From positions 620,001 through 684,000 of the forward strand of contig JAMPIV010000305.1 in NCBI GenBank assembly GCA_024509875.1: a stretch of DNA of 64,000 nt. Reading direction: 5' to 3'. The notes under the pieces are model-generated. The model had not been told where the DNA came from and ran no database searches. It worked only from the letters and a program-made list of their open reading frames with translations. Shown one piece after another: positions 32,059 through 43,353 of the stretch. Position numbers and translations under genes: made by a program. This DNA comes from Oreohelix idahoensis. Taxonomy: Eukaryota; Mollusca; Gastropoda; Stylommatophora; Oreohelicidae. The stretch's first letter is position 1. Each line of letters begins with the position of its first letter.

Positions 32059-33214
32059 ATGCCGTCTCTATCGATAAATTTAAGGAACATTGCTATTGGC
32101 CAACTGCATGCAGGCGAAAGTCAAAGTCAGGTTGCCAGGCATCTAAACGTGCATCAGAGTACCACCAGTCGACTTTGGCACCGGTTCCAAGCCACTGGCT
32201 CAGTTGAAGACCGGCATCGCAGTGGACGACCCAGAGTGACAACAGCAGCGGAGGATCGCTTTATTCGGCTTCGTCACCTCAGAGACAGGTTTACAACAGC
32301 TTCCTCAACTGCCCAGTCATTGCTTGCAGGACATCATGTGTCTGATCAAACTGTCCGGATTAGACTGCATGACGCTGGACTTTGGGCACAACGACCTCAC
32401 CGAGGACCTGTCCTTACGCGCCGCCATCGTCAAAATCGACTTCTTTGGGCCAACCAGCATCGTCTCTGGGCAGCTAACAATCAATGGAGACGTGTCTGGT
32501 TTAGTGACGAATCTTTCTTTTTGTTGCAGCGCCCTGATAGACGGGGAAGGGTCTACCGTATGCGAAATGAACGTTTTGCCCAAAATTGCGTTGATGAAGC
32601 TCCGCCGCACGGTGGAGGAGGTGCAATGGTGTGGGGAATGATCAGTTACAACGGAAGGAGTCAATTGGTGCACATTGAAGGAGGCTTGAATGCGCAACGA
32701 TACGTCAATGAAATTCTTCGACCCCATGTCCTTCTGGGAAGGTTAAGGCAGCCGGTGTGATGCCGACCACATCACCCCTCGTGTGCCGATGGTCAAGATA
32801 ATATGGGCCTAACACCATATTCCCAATATGCCTCAATGGGCGTGTAACAGGTTCCTTTACCTTTTTTTTTATGTCCTTCCACTTTTGGCTGCCCAAAGGT
32901 CTGTGTTTCAACAGGACAACGCCAGACCCCATTGTGCACGGTTGACCACGCAGTTCCTGACTGCCAACAACATTCTCACCCTTCCCTGGCCATCCCTGTC
33001 TCCAGACATGAGTCCGAATGAGCACCTGTGGGATGAGCTGCATAGACGTGTTTGTCGCCGAGACGTTGCTCTAGCCAATCGTCGTGATCTGATCCAGGCA
33101 CTCCAGGAAGAGTGGGCAGCCATCCCACAGGCCCACATTAGACGTCCGATCGCATCCATGCCCAGGAGATGCCAGTCGCTGATCGATGCAAGAGGAGGCC
33201 ACACACCATACTAA
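32059..33214 (+). pseudogene. Tc1-type transposase (DD34E), interrupted
   Basis: An N-terminal helix-turn-helix (SQSQVARHLNVHQSTTSRLW), a GRPR hook (SGRPRVTTA), a second DNA-binding helix region (HHVSDQTVRIRLHDAGL), first catalytic Asp in VWFSDES (D150), second in FQQDNARPH, and Glu in SPNEHLWDE exactly 34 residues later: the DD34E signature of Tc1 transposases. The gene is split at 32735 by a SINE-like insertion with a 9-bp duplication, which removes the reading frame between the first and second Asp. Apart from that the two halves are largely open, so the copy died mainly by that insertion. Confidence 0.85.
32735..32870 (+). repeat. SINE-like insertion inside the Tc1 transposase
   Basis: 136 bp between duplicated atgtccttc (32726-32734 and 32871-32879), ending in T9. 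It shares the gaccacatcacccctcgtgt ... cccaatatgcctca core with 25139-25225. No complete RNA polymerase III boxes were seen, so it may be a truncated SINE. Confidence 0.7.
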
Positions 33215-33479
33215 CGGGAAAGCCCGTATGCCAAAAAACTCTTGTGACCCAGATGCAAAACAACTGTCAATTGATTGGCTGAACCCTAAGGTATTCTTGT
33301 GTGCAATTTGAACAATTAACTCATTAAATTAAAAAAGTTATTGAATGTCAAAATTATGGCTATGTGTGTGCCTTCAGTAGCTATGCGTTTCTTTTTTTGA
33401 ACAGTATACATATTGTATCTCCCATATGTTGTGTTAAGTGTGCTCATGTGTTCTAGGAGTCTTTAATGTTTGTGCACAG

Positions 33480-33774
33480 ATCAGAACATCCCCCTTCAGC
33501 TCCCCAAGGAGCATAGGCCTTCAACAAATTTATGCCAAATCTTCCTGTCCTGTAACATGCATTCAAAGGGTTTTTAGTGTATTTAAAACATGTCGTTCTT
33601 CCACTCATATCTGTCTCCATTCCCTTCTCTATGTGCTTTTAGTTCACCCTACATTCATCTTAACCTGGGTAGTTCAGAACAGGGTCTACCTTGTAATGCT
33701 ATCAACTTGGTTTCCTCAATGTGTGTTCCATCCTACGCTAGTGAATTTTCCTCTCCTCTTGTTCCATGGCATTA
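33480..33774 (-). mobile_element. LINE-B 3'-end fragment, left half
   Basis: Minus-strand LINE-B tail (complement of cagctccccaaggagcatag). It breaks at ttagtctg, where element A inserted, and resumes at 42852 with gtctggttcttt, matching the intact copy at about 28347. Confidence 0.7.
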
Positions 33775-33779
33775 GTCTG
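33775..33779. repeat. Target-site duplication GTCTG, left (element A)
   Basis: Identical to 42852-42856, flush with the LTR ends. Confidence 0.85.
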
Positions 33780-34574
33780 TGTTGCTGAGTTATTTGCCGG
33801 TTGAAGATCATGTGCTGAGTATAGTTATTTTAGTGATTTCTTGTTCATCGTGCTTGTTTTATCATTACGCGAATTAGGGTGAAGCGTTCATACAACTCAG
33901 TAGCATGGTATGAAGAAGTAACATGTAATACTTGAACTCAGCAACATTAATGAAGTAATTAATGCCTTCAGGTTGAGTCCGTAATATTTAATCACATGTA
34001 CACACAGGATGATCATTTCAAATATGAGCAGAACATAAGTCCGTATAAGTCATGCATAAATTAATCAATAACGTAGACTGCTGGTTTACGTGTCAATGTC
34101 CGTTTAAGGATACAATGCAGTATTGTCGTCAGAACATCACAGCTATATGCACGCGCAGATAGACATGGCTACCTGCCGACAGTGAGACTGCGAGTCTGAA
34201 TATTTCATACGGATTGGACGATTATTCTCCTCCTTCTGAGGATTCTAGTTAAACACTAACCTCCATAAGTTTCCTCTCATATAGAGTTCTAGGACTGACC
34301 CTGGTCCATCATAAATGCACATATAAATGGCTATATCATGCCATTGAATTGGAAGGTTAGAAAACGCAGCTATTCAGCTTGGCGGTCAAGTAACAAAGGG
34401 TAGCGTCTCCTAGTTACCGACTGTGACCCAAACAACGCTAGACACGTCATAATCGATCGTGTATGGAGCGTTCAATAATTGAAACATCTATCGTAATATA
34501 TTAAATGTCTTAACCTTTACAATTGCACGTCTGCTAACCTTTAGCAGACGGCGTTAATAACATATACCGTAACA
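33780..34574 (-). repeat. Element A 3' LTR (795 bp)
   Basis: On the plus strand it runs from tgttgctgagttatttgcc to cgtaaca, and is essentially identical to 42057-42851. Confidence 0.9.
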
Positions 34575-35615
34575 ATTCCCTGTACACCGGGGAAAAAAAA
34601 AAATCGATAGATTTTTTTTCAAGATCTATCCGACTTAACAATTTTTCAAAAAAATTTAACACAATTGTGACATATGGCCGACGATGTTCTGAGTAGAACC
34701 GTGTCGCGGTCATGTCAACTAACTATTTGTCATAGTCATCTAACATTAATCATATTATATATCAATATTATGCATATTATTATATCAACTAAATAAAATG
34801 TCTAATGTCAATAGTGAATGATAGAATTAAATTAAAGTAAGGTCTGTCGTATTAGTATGTCATATAGGAATTAATTTGACTAATTAAAATTAAATTAATT
34901 AATTAAACTAAGAGTTAAATTATTAAGATTCTAATGTAACGCGATGTTATGAGAGAAGAAAAGACAAATAAGTGAGAAGAAATAGAAAGAAATTCGAATA
35001 TAAGTTTAACTTAATTGTGTGTGTTAAGTGTTAGTGAATAATAACTATCTAATTTAACTAACTAAATAACGTATAGGTACATTAAAAAAAAATATTAATC
35101 TAATACTTGTGTGAGATTTATTTTCTCTTTTCATAATTTCTTCTTTTCATATTTCGTTCTTTTTTTTGTTTTTCATTTCATTTTTCTCACATTTCATTTT
35201 ATTGATATTAATTCAATTAAGAAGTTAAGTTAACTAATTAATTAGTATAGGATATGATGATCCATCCGTAGTCCTGATCCTGATGAATTCTTTTAGACAA
35301 AGTGTTGAAACATTTACGTCGGACAGAAATGTCAATTATCCTAGGATCCAAGAATTAAGTGCACATAGGATAATAAGTTCGACTTGTCGTCAGATATTGT
35401 TCCATGATTGTTCAACGAATATTCATATATTGTGTATGGACGTTAGACGAAGTTTCAATGTCAATATGCATACCTTGATTGTCTTTAGTTCAATTCTGTG
35501 ATGCATATAGTGTTTATAAATATTAAATTGAAGTCAAGGTTAGTTCCCTTATAGTTGATACTTCGTTCTATCCAATGTAGTGATGATTGACGTATTTTAG
35601 GAATGTCAATGTTGA
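34575..35615 (-). other. Element A 3' noncoding region
   Basis: AT-rich DNA between the end of pol and the 3' LTR. No envelope-like ORF is present. Confidence 0.6.
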
Positions 35616-37472
35616 TTATTCGTCGTCAATAGGATTACGTGACAAAGCATCCGCCACAATGTTTTCAGTGCCAGGAATATGTTCAATGGAGAATTCAAAT
35701 GGCTGCAGGATGATCGCGTATCTGGCGAGTTTTGGACTTTTGTGGTTTGATCTACGCAAAGATGCTACAGCACGCTGGTCAGTCTGTATGGTGAATGGAG
35801 CACCAAGCAAGAACTTCTCTAGTTTTGTGATTGCCCATATAAGTGATAAAAGTTCCTTGTCCACTGTGGAATACTTTGTTTCTGCCGGCTTTAGCTTTCT
35901 TGAAATATATAAGGTAGGATGTAGAACGCCATCATGGTTCTGGAGCAGGCATGCACCGATGCCGTAGTTACTAGCATCTGTTCGTAAGAAAAATCTTTTG
36001 GAAGCATCGGGAAGTCTTAAAATTGGTTCATGCGAAAACAAATTTATAATTTTGTTGAAAGTTTCATTGCATATACCAGTCCATGTCACCTTCACCGGCA
36101 TGTCTTTTTTTAACAATGAAGACAATACAGCCGTGATGGATGACAAGTTTGGTATGAATCTACTGTAATATTGAACAAGTCCTAACAAACTCCTGACCTG
36201 TTTCTTCGTCTGAGGAACTGCTATGTTTAGAATTTTGGAGACTGTACTAGGTAACGTTCGGATATATCCCGATCCAATGATATGTCCCAAAAAGGTTATC
36301 TCATTACACGCGATTTGCACCTTTGTAGGTTTAGCAGTTAGATGATAATTCCTTAGAGTGTCGAAAACATATCTAAGTCCCGAAACATGTTCCTCAAACG
36401 ACGAACTAAACAAGCATATGTCGTCAATATATGTAATAACGTCTGGTCTACCTGATAAAATTTGTCGCATCAGGCGAATGAAGGTAGCTGGCGCATTAAC
36501 AAGCCCAAAAGGCATCACATTCCACTGGTATAGACCTTGTGGAGTGGAAAATGCGGTGTAGTACTTAGCCTTTTCGGTCAGTGGTATCTGCCAATAACCT
36601 TTAGTTAAGTCTATCTTACTAAATATAGTTGCGTTGGATAGACGTGGCAGTAAGTCGTCGATAAGTGGATGTGGTTCGCTGTCAACTATAGTCTTAGCAT
36701 TTAATTTTCTATAATCAACACATAGTCTGATGTTATTGTCCTTCTTCCGGACAATCACTAATGGAGAAGAGAATGGCGAATTACTAGTCTCAATGATTCC
36801 CAGAGACAACATCTGTTCAAGTTCCTTAGTAGTTTTAGCAAGGAAATGTAAAGGAACCGAATAGGGATGTACACGAATAGGTGTATCGTCATTGAGAGTA
36901 ATGTCATGACTGATAGCCGATGTGCGACCCGGGACGTCGGTCAACACATCTGGATAAGATTGTAATAGATTAGCAATCTGTAGACGCTGTTGCGGTGTAA
37001 CCGTTGAAGAGATGGTTACATCCCGCCAAGATTCAGTAGGTTGAACTACTGGTACCGGTAACGGTAACTGTACCTCAGGAAAAGAAGATTCTTCTTCCTG
37101 GATGACGGATAAGTTAGAATAATAACAAGTAGATACTGTGTTGTCATCTAGTTCATGAAAAATTGACTGTAAGTGTTCAGGACGTGTATGAAATTGCTTG
37201 AGCATGTTAATATGAAATATCTTTTTGTGTCCCTTGATATCTAAGACGTAATCAACGTCGGAAATTTTATCAATGACTTTGTAAGGACCATTCCAAGATA
37301 TCAATAATTTATTGTTATTGTGAGGAAGTAACACATAAGCCTCATCGCCTGGGAATAATTGGCGTAATCGTCGAGACCTATTTTGTAGAGATCGAGCCTT
37401 AGCTTTTGCAGCCTCAGAAGAAGCTGTTGCCAACTGGCAAGACTCAATAATGTTCTTCCGAAGATTAATCAC
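35616..37472 (-). CDS. Element A integrase C-terminus, reverse transcriptase and RNase H
   Basis: A 618-codon ORF. It opens with the integrase C-terminal GPY/F module (SWNGPYKVIDKI, residues 59-70), then the reverse transcriptase: LCVDYRKLNAK, FSKIDLTKGYWQIPL (D288), MPFGLVNAPATF, and TYIDDICLF (D350, D351). RNase H follows: LRTDASNYGIGACLL, VDKELLSLIWAI, IQTDQRAV and ENIVADALSRNP carry the four acidic residues. Function: copying the element RNA to DNA and removing the RNA strand. The frame starts downstream of the integrase core and is out of frame with it; a stop codon also lies between them. Confidence 0.9.
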   Translation of the reverse strand: MINLRKNIIESCQLATASSEAAKAKARSLQNRSRRLRQLFPGDEAYVLLPHNNNKLLISWNGPYKVIDKISDVDYVLDIKGHKKIFHINMLKQFHTRPEHLQSIFHELDDNTVSTCYYSNLSVIQEEESSFPEVQLPLPVPVVQPTESWRDVTISSTVTPQQRLQIANLLQSYPDVLTDVPGRTSAISHDITLNDDTPIRVHPYSVPLHFLAKTTKELEQMLSLGIIETSNSPFSSPLVIVRKKDNNIRLCVDYRKLNAKTIVDSEPHPLIDDLLPRLSNATIFSKIDLTKGYWQIPLTEKAKYYTAFSTPQGLYQWNVMPFGLVNAPATFIRLMRQILSGRPDVITYIDDICLFSSSFEEHVSGLRYVFDTLRNYHLTAKPTKVQIACNEITFLGHIIGSGYIRTLPSTVSKILNIAVPQTKKQVRSLLGLVQYYSRFIPNLSSITAVLSSLLKKDMPVKVTWTGICNETFNKIINLFSHEPILRLPDASKRFFLRTDASNYGIGACLLQNHDGVLHPTLYISRKLKPAETKYSTVDKELLSLIWAITKLEKFLLGAPFTIQTDQRAVASLRRSNHKSPKLARYAIILQPFEFSIEHIPGTENIVADALSRNPIDDE

Positions 37473-37531
37473 ATACTCGTAAGATTACTGAGTGTCCTGA
37501 GTCATCTCCGCGTCAATTAATAAGTCTTTTA

Positions 37532-38470
37532 TTAGTCCCATAGGACCTCTTGGGGAGCACCAAAAACTAATTCAAAGGGAGAGAAGCCAGTTTGTTCATG
37601 CGGTACCTCCCGATAAGCAAATAGAACAGCTGGGAGTGCTCTGTCCCAGTCATGAGGGTGCTTAACAGTAACCTTATGTAGTAGTTGTTTAAGTGTACGG
37701 TTAAGTCTTTCAACCGCACCATTACTCATAGGATGATAAATACTACTTAAATTCCTATCAATGTTCCAAGTTTTCATGACTTCCTTCATGGTGTCAGATA
37801 TGAACTGTGACCCATGGTCTGATAAAAGTTTTCTAGGAAACCCTATTCTAGAAAAGATGAGATGTAGTGCATCAGCTACATCTGTGGTAGTGGTGGTCTT
37901 TAATGGGATAGCTTCTGGCCATCGTGTGCACAAATCAATGCACGTAAGGACGAATCTATGTCCTCTGGCCGATGGTAGCAATGGACCAATAATATCTATG
38001 GCCATCTTGTCAAACGGTCTTACTGAGATATCGCAAGCCTGAATAGGCGCCGTGTGAAAAGCTCCACGTGCTTTCACTTCTTGGCATGTAGTACAGGAAC
38101 GTACATACTGCGAAATATCTCTTGACACTCCTGGCCAAAAGAATGAAGACAGTACTCGAGATCGTGTTCGAGTATATCCCATATGTCCAGCACAATGTGA
38201 GTCATGTGCATGTTGAAGAATGTACCGTCTAAAAGTATACGGGACCATAACTTGTTGTTTCATTTGTGATTTGTCATTAAAACATCTAATCAATATGTCA
38301 TTTTTAATAACAAACCAATGTTTGTTATTATTACCTGAGGATAGATTGTCAACTTTATCAACCAGCTTAAAAAATTTTTTTAAAGATTTATCCTCTTTTT
38401 GTTTGGTTGCAAATGTTTCCCTGTCAATAGGTGAATTGACTACAAATTCCTCTTGGTTGTCTGCATCCAT
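37532..38470 (-). CDS. Element A integrase (zinc finger and catalytic core)
   Basis: A 312-codon ORF. HHCC zinc finger (H89, H96, C126, C129; AHDSHCAGHMG ... SCTTCQ), then the DDE core with D159 (MAIDIIGP), D218 (LLSDHGSQF) and E254 (GAVERLNR). It ends at a TAA right after FGAPQEVLWD, where the frame is lost relative to the GPY/F module encoded downstream. It overlaps the protease ORF by about 30 nt in a different frame. Confidence 0.85.
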   Translation of the reverse strand: MDADNQEEFVVNSPIDRETFATKQKEDKSLKKFFKLVDKVDNLSSGNNNKHWFVIKNDILIRCFNDKSQMKQQVMVPYTFRRYILQHAHDSHCAGHMGYTRTRSRVLSSFFWPGVSRDISQYVRSCTTCQEVKARGAFHTAPIQACDISVRPFDKMAIDIIGPLLPSARGHRFVLTCIDLCTRWPEAIPLKTTTTTDVADALHLIFSRIGFPRKLLSDHGSQFISDTMKEVMKTWNIDRNLSSIYHPMSNGAVERLNRTLKQLLHKVTVKHPHDWDRALPAVLFAYREVPHEQTGFSPFELVFGAPQEVLWD

Positions 38471-39438
38471 TTTATTATCACAACTTTCTCCATGAGTTGA
38501 GTCTGCGCTCTAGTCGTCACGGCGTTTCCAGTGCATAGGTTATGTTTCTCCCATTCTATGATCTCATCTGGAGTACAATCTTTACTGCCGTGTATACGAC
38601 CAACCATCAGATCAGCTATAGGCTTTTTTAGCATACATACTTTTACATTCCCTGTGAAAAAGGGTGTTCTAATATGAACAATAGCTGTGGGGTAAAACTC
38701 AATAGTTCCACCAAATGTCATGCAGCGTACATATTCTCCTGTCGCACAGCTAGGATGTACCAGCGACTGACGTACACCAATCGTTGTGGATCCTGAATCT
38801 CTCAGCACTGAGACGACGGATCCATTAACTAATCCCCTGTTAAAAATTAGTGAGCCTGTTCCATCGTTGACTGCAAGACCTACCTCTGGTGTAATATGTC
38901 CGCAGTTAAGCACTGTTTCTTTCGCCTTCTGAAAAATAAGATTGCATTGTTGGCAACTATTTGCCACATTATAATTAATAGCAAAACATGCAGCAGAAGA
39001 CTGTGTTGTATTATTGTCAAGTGGGACCTGAGCTATAGGGGTAGTATTATTTGTAACTGCCGCCCGTGTATTATGGTTGTAATGAGATGATCCCCGAGAA
39101 TGAGATCGATTCCGAGTATAATTGTTAGAATTATCTCGTCGTCCTCTATAGTAACTATTATCTCGATGTCTCGAGCCATGATTATTACCATTCCAGTTAT
39201 TGTTATTATTGGGGGTATGTGATCGATTATAATTAGTGTTATGTTGACCATTGTGGTAGTTTGTTTGAGGTGAATAATTTCTATCTCGTGATCTACCTCT
39301 GTTGAACTCATTTTTATTGTTGAAATCATTATTATGTCCCTTCTGAAAGTTAACATTGTGATTTCTTTGGAACCTACTTCTGTCTACACTGTGATGTCTT
39401 TGTTTGTTATTATGATTGTAGGCCATATTAGACGCCAC
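38440..39438 (-). CDS. Element A protease with basic Asn/His/Arg-rich N-terminus
   Basis: A 332-codon ORF whose first 130 residues are Asn/His/Arg/Ser-rich and would suit RNA binding in place of a CCHC knuckle, which element A lacks. A Cys pair follows (CQQCN). The retroviral-type aspartic protease active site is VLRDSGSTT (D214-S-G), with a downstream LMVGRIHG flap/core element. The ORF overlaps the end of gag in the -1 frame, so a -1 frameshift could join them; no canonical slippery heptamer was noticed. The GTG-initiated reading given is an ORF boundary, not a proven start. Confidence 0.75.
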   Translation of the reverse strand: MASNMAYNHNNKQRHHSVDRSRFQRNHNVNFQKGHNNDFNNKNEFNRGRSRDRNYSPQTNYHNGQHNTNYNRSHTPNNNNNWNGNNHGSRHRDNSYYRGRRDNSNNYTRNRSHSRGSSHYNHNTRAAVTNNTTPIAQVPLDNNTTQSSAACFAINYNVANSCQQCNLIFQKAKETVLNCGHITPEVGLAVNDGTGSLIFNRGLVNGSVVSVLRDSGSTTIGVRQSLVHPSCATGEYVRCMTFGGTIEFYPTAIVHIRTPFFTGNVKVCMLKKPIADLMVGRIHGSKDCTPDEIIEWEKHNLCTGNAVTTRAQTQLMEKVVIIKWMQTTKRNL

Positions 39439-39452
39439 AGGTAGAGGTTCTC

Positions 39453-40484
39453 TTAATGAGGAGTTAGAAATGTTGCATTCGGATGTGCCGAACAGTAGTT
39501 TAAAGAAATTCTTACTAACTCGTCAATAGTACCTGGTTTACGCTCCTGCAAATATGCAAAGAATGGCTGGCTAACCGAAGATAATACCTTATCCCGTAGT
39601 AGTAAATCAACTAATTTGTCGTACGATTTGTTGACTTCTGCCAGTTCAACCCATCTATTAAATGTATTGCGTATGTTCGCAATGAATCCTGCAAAATCTT
39701 TTGGAGATTCAGGTAAAATTCCCTTAAATTTCAACCTACAGTGTTCCTCGTCCAGGTGAAACCTTCGTAAAAGCAAGGACTTAATAGCACCGTAGTTATT
39801 TGCTATTGATGGGTCAGCATTTTGAGAAGCCGTCAATGGTTCTCCAACCAAGAATTCATTTAACTTGAGTACCCATGACTCTTCAGGCAAATGATTTGTT
39901 TTGCAAGTCTGTTCAAAACGTGACAGGAACGATGAAAGGTCGTCCACGTTTAAGTTGAAAGTGGGTAATTTAAAGTTGTAGAAATGTTTAGTTTGGCTGG
40001 ATGACGATCCATTTTGTGCGTTATTATTCTGGTTTGCATCAGCACTTTGTGCTTGTAATCTTGCTGTCTCCAATTTAATACGCGCCAATTCCATTTCTTG
40101 TTGTAAAATAATTTCCTCTCGTTTCAATTTATTCTCTTCTTCCTGTCTGGCAATTGCTCTTTGCTCTTCTCTTTCACGTTGAGCAATCTCTCTTAATCTA
40201 TTTTCCTTGGCAATTTGCTTCATCTCACGTTCTGCTTCCTTTCTTTCACGTTCCTCCTCCTCTTTCTTTAATGCAACCTTTTGTTCCTCTTCCTCTTTCT
40301 TTAATGCAGCCTTTTGTTCCTCTTCCTCTTTCTTTAATGCAGCCTTTTTCTCTGCTTCTTTTCTTTCACGTTCCTCCATTTCTGCTTTATGTTTTTCCAG
40401 TTCTGCCTCAGCAAACTGACGAAGTTCTTGAGATTTATAACCATATTCTTTACCAATTTTAACGAAATGGTCTATAGTAAGCAT
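39453..40484 (-). CDS. Element A gag
   Basis: A 343-codon ORF. An N-terminal coiled coil has three to four near-identical KKEEEEQKAAL repeats (about residues 45-85) and more charged helix to about 150. A capsid-like helical domain follows (LPTFNLNVDDLSSFLSRF, then WVLKLNEFLVGEPLTA, IKSLLLRRFHLDEEHCRLKF), related in pattern to the gags of elements B and C. It would build the virus-like particle. The zinc knuckle is absent; the basic region lies in the next ORF. Confidence 0.8.
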   Translation of the reverse strand: MLTIDHFVKIGKEYGYKSQELRQFAEAELEKHKAEMEERERKEAEKKAALKKEEEEQKAALKKEEEEQKVALKKEEEERERKEAEREMKQIAKENRLREIAQREREEQRAIARQEEENKLKREEIILQQEMELARIKLETARLQAQSADANQNNNAQNGSSSSQTKHFYNFKLPTFNLNVDDLSSFLSRFEQTCKTNHLPEESWVLKLNEFLVGEPLTASQNADPSIANNYGAIKSLLLRRFHLDEEHCRLKFKGILPESPKDFAGFIANIRNTFNRWVELAEVNKSYDKLVDLLLRDKVLSSVSQPFFAYLQERKPGTIDELVRISLNYCSAHPNATFLTPH

Positions 40485-42056
40485 TTTGACTTTTATCTGG
40501 TAAGTAATTATTGATAATTACTGATTAAAATAGTCAATAGTAGCTTCAGAGTAATTATTATACTTACTCAACTTAGGAATATTCAATATAAATAATCACA
40601 ATAGTACTGAACTCTTATGTCTAAGTTCAACTAATAGACAATATTTTGTAACAATATTGTATCTAAGTACTAACTATATCATAAATAGTTATGATATCTG
40701 TTAACTATAATGTAATTACATCACACAATTAATCTTAATATCCAATAATGTTGGGTATGATTCCTAGTAATTATATTGTTCAATGTACTAAGTCACTCTC
40801 TTAGTACCAGAAAAGTATATTAAATAATATACAATGGGTCTGTTACCTCAAAGGTAGACTATAAGATTATTTTATTTGGTCAATATATATATTATATTAT
40901 TATGCCCTAGGCATCTCTTATAAATTGTAGTGCTAATTTCTTGGACTATCACTGCATAATTATGCAATGTCCCATATTAACCTTAAATATCAGAAAAAAT
41001 TAATTAAATTAAATTACAAGTGTATTATTGAATATAATATCATATTATTAATGTAGTATTTAATATATATCATGAGGACAAACAAAACAATGATGCAACT
41101 AAAGGGTACAAACAATGTCAAGACGCAAACAAGACATTTTCACAATTAAAAATGAATTTATGAACTAAATAAAACAAGCGGAAGTGTCACAAGCCAAATG
41201 AAGGGTCAAGGACTGACCCGAGGTCAACTTAATATACAAAGTACACAAAAAAAAATGAATGCAAAAAATGATGACATCACAGGACTCATAACGGACAAAC
41301 ATTTAACAATTATAAAATAAATTGATAGTAAGAGTAGACTGGACGAAATAGTTAACGAACATGATACAAAACTGAATAAAAATGTGAACTTAGTACAAAT
41401 AAAATACGCCAGTTATCTACGGAACGGCACAGCTAACACAAACCGTCGAACGATAGCAGATCTGGACAGGCAGTCCACCGGCAAACCTCAATGGGGCTTC
41501 CAAAAGTGCAATCGTTTAACTGCCCTAAGACCGACTGAAATCTAGGTGGTCAGCTGTTCGCGACATTCCCCAGAGATTTCAGTTCCCTCCAACCGGCCCG
41601 CTAATTAACAACACATTAAAACAACCAAAAAATACATGAAACACATTCAGAAAAAACATGCCTATGCAGGCAAAAGGCATGGACTCAGTATTACTGTTTG
41701 CAATGACGACAGTTAAACAACTAGACTTATCTTTTCCGTTGCTTAGATCAGTGCTAGAGGTCGTCAACAGCTAGGCTAAAGCCCCTGACTGTCTGCTCCT
41801 GTAGTCCATATCGTGTGTTTGCTTCAAATGGCTCATGTTTCCCCCGGTTAGACTTAGAAAACGGCTTTGGTTTCTCCGACAGTTCACCTACACGACCTTC
41901 GGTGACGTCACGTTGTTAGGCATTATAATGAGTACAACGTCATCTTCGACTGGATCATGTGATCGAAACTTGATCGTAAATATTGTGGTTAACATGTGCG
42001 TAAGGAACAGAAGTTTGTTTCTTTTTTCTGTCGTTCCCAACAATCGGCCGCCACTT
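40485..42056 (-). other. Element A leader between 5' LTR and gag
   Basis: About 1.57 kb of AT-rich untranslated sequence. It starts, reading leftward, with AAGTGGCGGCCGATTG, the candidate primer-binding site. No supported ORF. Confidence 0.6.
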
Positions 42057-42851
42057 TGTTGCTGAGTTATTTGCCGGTTGAAGATCATGTGCTGAGTATA
42101 GTTATTTTAGTGATTTCTTGTTCATCGTGCTTGTTTTATCATTACGCGAATTAGGGTGAAGCGTTCATACAACTCAGTAGCATGGTATGAAGAAGTAACA
42201 TGTAATACTTGAACTCAGCAACATTAATGAAGTAATTAATGCCTTCAGGTTGAGTCCGTAATATTTAATCACATGTACACACAGGATGATCATTTCAAAT
42301 ATGAGCAGAACATAAGTCCGTATAAGTCATGCATAAATTAATCAATAACGTAGACTGCTGGTTTACGTGTCAATGTCCGTTTAAGGATACAATGCAGTAT
42401 TGTCGTCAGAACATCACAGCTATATGCACGCGCAGATAGACATGGCTACCTGCCGACAGTGAGACTGCGAGTCTGAATATTTCATACGGATTGGACGATT
42501 ATTCTCCTCCTTCTGAGGATTCTAGTTAAACACTAACCTCCATAAGTTTCCTCTCATATAGAGTTCTAGGACTGACCCTGGTCCATCATAAATGCACATA
42601 TAAATGGCTATATCATGCCACTGAATTGGAAGGTTAGAAAATGCAGCTATTCAGCTTGGCGGTCAAGTAACAAAGGGTAGCGTCTCCTAGTTACCGACTG
42701 TGACCCAAACAACGCTAGACACGTCATAATCGATCGTGTATGGAGCGTTCAATAATTGAAACATCTATCGTAATATATTAAATGTCTTAACCTTTACAAT
42801 TGCACGTCTGCTAACCTTTAGCAGACGGCGTTAATAACATATACCGTAACA
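42057..42851 (-). repeat. Element A 5' LTR (795 bp)
   Basis: Matches 33780-34574 with about two visible substitutions (ccactgaattgg versus ccattgaattgg; aaaatgcagc versus aaaacgcagc). Confidence 0.9.
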
Positions 42852-43353
42852 GTCTGGTTCTTTCATTCTGCTTTAATATTTGAAGAAAAAATAAATTGGC
42901 AACAGAGCACTTAATGCTCTTCCCACAAGTAGGACACATGGATAAAGTGGGTTGGATATATTTTTACCATTCTAAAGTGTTTGTCTCTAAACCGGTAAAG
43001 GTCTGTAAGCTTAGACCTATGAACCTTCAAAGTGGGTCACTGTTATTTCAATGCTTATTTGGTTTAAATGTGCATCCATGATTGGATTCTAGGGTGTCCA
43101 TGTACATAAACTAAAAATAAAACCGTTTATTATGCTTTTATGTAAATTTTTTTTTTCCAAGGTGTCCACAGCTTTCATCAGACAATGAAAGGTGTCCATG
43201 GCTTCCATCAGACAATGAAAGGTGTCCATGGCTTCCATCAGACAATGAAAAGTGTCCATGGAACCAAAAAGGTTAAGAAACTATTGTTGAGATGAGTGTC
43301 TATTAGCATTTTAATGGTTTACAAATGAATGTTATACTTAAAATGAAAGTTAC
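42852..43353. other. Target duplication, LINE-B remnant, and 30-bp repeat
   Basis: 42852-42856 is the right GTCTG. A few dozen bases of LINE-B follow. A 30-bp tandem repeat (ggtgtccatggcttccatca...) occupies 43161-43261, three to four copies. The remainder is intron. Confidence 0.6.

Larger units (their letters stand above)
31727..33406 (+). mobile_element. Tc1-like DNA transposon with TA target site
   Basis: TA target duplications at 31727-31728 and 33405-33406 flank inverted ends ctgttcaaaaaaaagaaac (left) and its near complement gtttctttttttgaacag (right), about 28 bp of inverted repeat ending in the tagctat block. The interior is a single transposase gene interrupted by a 136-bp insert. 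Confidence 0.85.
33780..42851 (-). mobile_element. Element A: Ty3/gypsy LTR retrotransposon, Gmr1-like order
   Basis: A 9.07-kb element on the minus strand with 795-bp LTRs, GTCTG duplications, and the order gag, protease, integrase, RT, RNase H. A candidate primer-binding site (TGGCGGCCGATTG) begins 3 nt inside the 5' LTR (at 42053, reading leftward). Integrase before RT defines the Gmr1-like branch of Ty3/gypsy elements. The two LTRs differ at only about two positions by eye, so the insertion is recent, yet coding frames are broken between gag and protease, protease and integrase, and integrase and RT. No envelope gene. Confidence 0.9.
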
